Shown here in pieces: positions 7,012-7,414 of a DNA stretch of 7,414 bases. The DNA lies in assembly GCA_002346545.1 (NCBI GenBank), contig DEAA01000031.1, positions 1,413-8,826 of the forward strand, read 5' to 3'. The DNA comes from Acidobacteria bacterium UBA2994 (GTDB lineage: Bacteria > Acidobacteriota > Vicinamibacteria > Vicinamibacterales > UBA8438). The notes under the pieces are model-generated. The model saw only the letters and a list, made by a program, of their open reading frames with translations. It searched no databases and was not told the DNA's origin. The translations under genes were made by a program, and so were the position numbers. How positions within the stretch are numbered: the stretch's first letter is position 1; each line of letters opens with the position of its first letter.

Positions 7012-7100
7012 TTCTTTTCTGTCTATCTTTAATATTTACTCTGTAAAGCACTGAAAAATTAGTATTTACATGAGAATCATAGAGTTCTTGAGTTGAGTCT
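7012..7100 (+). other. AT-rich intergenic island after hppA
   Basis: Directly after the hppA stop the base composition drops to roughly 28% G+C by my count for about 90 nt, against well over 60% in the neighbouring genes. It contains no gene. TATTTAC occurs at 7033-7039 and 7063-7069, and a weak 5-bp hairpin (TTTAC 7035-7039 with GTAAA 7043-7047) is possible. No GC stem plus T-tract is visible, so hppA has no recognisable intrinsic terminator here. The island lies immediately upstream of a consensus promoter and could act as an UP-element-like activator or a nucleoid-protein target (inference). Confidence 0.6.
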
Positions 7101-7108
7101 ATGTCGCG

Positions 7109-7138
7109 TTGACACTGCTTTTGACGTCTGCATATAAT
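7109..7138 (+). promoter_or_regulatory. Consensus sigma70 promoter for the TonB-like gene
   Basis: Both hexamers are perfect: TTGACA (7109-7114) and TATAAT (7133-7138), with an 18-nt spacer, one more than the ideal 17. Transcription should begin near 7145, leaving a leader of about 46 nt before the GTG at 7191. The spacer holds an imperfect second copy of the -35 region: TTGACACTGC at 7109-7118 and TTGACGTCTGC at 7121-7131, 12 bp apart. This could be a direct-repeat regulator site. Confidence 0.85.
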
Positions 7139-7163
7139 CGACGCTCTCATTGCGGTGATGGGC

Positions 7164-7178
7164 GCCCCGTCGGGGGGC
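7164..7178 (+). promoter_or_regulatory. Leader hairpin just before the Shine-Dalgarno sequence
   Basis: GCCCC (7164-7168) can pair with GGGGC (7174-7178) around loop GTCGG, with alternative registers because of the run of six G. It ends one base before the AGGAGGT at 7180. It could insulate or modulate ribosome access; no T-run follows, so it is not a terminator. Confidence 0.4.
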
Positions 7179-7179
7179 T

Positions 7180-7186
7180 AGGAGGT
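7180..7186 (+). promoter_or_regulatory. Strong ribosome binding site deciding a GTG start
   Basis: AGGAGGT matches the anti-Shine-Dalgarno fully and ends 4 nt before GTG 7191. The next in-frame ATG at 7203 would be 16 nt away, too far, so GTG is the likely start. Confidence 0.85.
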
Positions 7187-7190
7187 ACCA

Positions 7191-7414
7191 GTGGCAGGTC
7201 AGATGTTCGGCGAAGTCTCGAACCCGTCAATTCAGATTGGCGCCCAGAAGTGGTACACGGTCCCACTCTCGATCATCATGCACGTTGGGGTGATCGCTGC
7301 GTTGTTGATCGTGCCGCTGCTGGCTGCAGAGGCTCTGCCCCAAGTGCCGTCGATGATGGCGTTCGTGGCCGCGCCGCCGCCCCCACCGCCTCCACCGCCT
7401 CCACCGCCTCCGCC
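7191..7414 (+). CDS. TonB-family energy transducer, N-terminal part (cut by window edge)
   Basis: Seventy-four complete codons are visible before the edge. A cytoplasmic N-terminus of about 20 residues (MAGQMFGEVSNPSIQIGAQK) is followed by a single membrane helix at about 24-44 (VPLSIIMHVGVIAALLIVPLL), then a short periplasmic spacer and a run of at least 13 prolines from residue 62 to the edge. This is the TonB plan: an anchor helix that contacts ExbB/ExbD, a rigid Pro-rich spacer, and a C-terminal domain (not in the window) that would engage outer-membrane receptors. The anchor contains His31 at the start of the helix, comparable to the important TonB anchor histidine, though the alignment is by eye. 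Its own consensus promoter and strong ribosome site separate it from hppA. Without the C-terminus another Pro-rich membrane protein remains possible, so I give no gene symbol. Confidence 0.75.
   Translation, partial: MAGQMFGEVSNPSIQIGAQKWYTVPLSIIMHVGVIAALLIVPLLAAEALPQVPSMMAFVAAPPPPPPPPPPPPP
7383..7409 (+). repeat. Tandem 9-bp proline-codon repeat
   Basis: Three perfect copies of CCACCGCCT (7383-7391, 7392-7400, 7401-7409) encode Pro-Pro-Pro each, flanked by further proline codons and continuing to the window edge. Gain or loss of a unit keeps the frame and changes the spacer by three residues. The true copy number is unknown because the window ends inside the tract. Confidence 0.85.

Noticed and set aside
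7012..7048. Intrinsic terminator after hppA
   Set aside because: T-rich sequence is present but no GC-rich stem precedes it; the only pairing is a 5-bp AT-rich stem.
7071..7085. Fur-box-like TGAGAATCAT before the TonB-like gene
   Set aside because: Only the left half plus two bases match; the right half is absent, and the site lies well upstream of the -35. Iron control is plausible for TonB but is not supported here.

Overview
The window is a high-GC bacterial chromosome segment. Every gene reads on the + strand, and the content is mostly envelope housekeeping plus membrane energetics. Gene order: the last 40 codons of tgt (queuine tRNA-ribosyltransferase), yajC, secD, secF, uppP (undecaprenyl-diphosphatase), a DUF502 membrane protein, hppA (membrane ion-pumping pyrophosphatase), and the N-terminus of a TonB-family energy transducer that runs off the right edge. 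The tgt-yajC-secD-secF order is the classical one. An Acidobacteriota source is my best guess, based on the SecD TM5 variant, the PPase signature variant and the TonB-like N-terminus with its long proline run. This is recall of family appearance, not a search result, and it is only moderately secure.

Region 1 (1-3162) is the tgt tail and the Sec accessory module. YajC, SecD and SecF form the complex that uses the ion gradient to pull secreted proteins across the membrane after SecYEG/SecA. Gaps are short (80, 30 and 13 nt), consistent with one transcript. The tgt-yajC gap holds a strong hairpin without a T-tract.

Region 2 (3163-4701) carries uppP (GTG start) and a DUF502 protein 8 nt behind it. 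UppP recycles the undecaprenyl lipid carrier for peptidoglycan. DUF502 proteins are conserved two-helix membrane proteins of unknown bacterial function.

Region 3 (4702-7011) is a 201-nt structured, non-coding leader with a possible promoter, followed by hppA. The sequence marks this PPase as a member of the K+-dependent class, so sodium pumping is a real alternative to proton pumping.

Region 4 (7012-7414) begins with an AT-rich island of about 90 bp. It is followed by a promoter with both sigma70 hexamers perfect, a GC-rich hairpin, a full Shine-Dalgarno sequence, and the TonB-like gene, cut inside a proline-codon tandem repeat. This is clearly a new transcription unit.

Functionally, hppA stores pyrophosphate energy as an ion gradient, and SecDF and TonB both spend such a gradient. 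UppP and the Sec module serve envelope building. I found no mobile element, CRISPR array, tRNA/rRNA, toxin or defence module, and no convincing undescribed system. The best leads are the hppA leader, the PPase ion specificity, the SecD TM5 substitution and the promoter region before the TonB-like gene.
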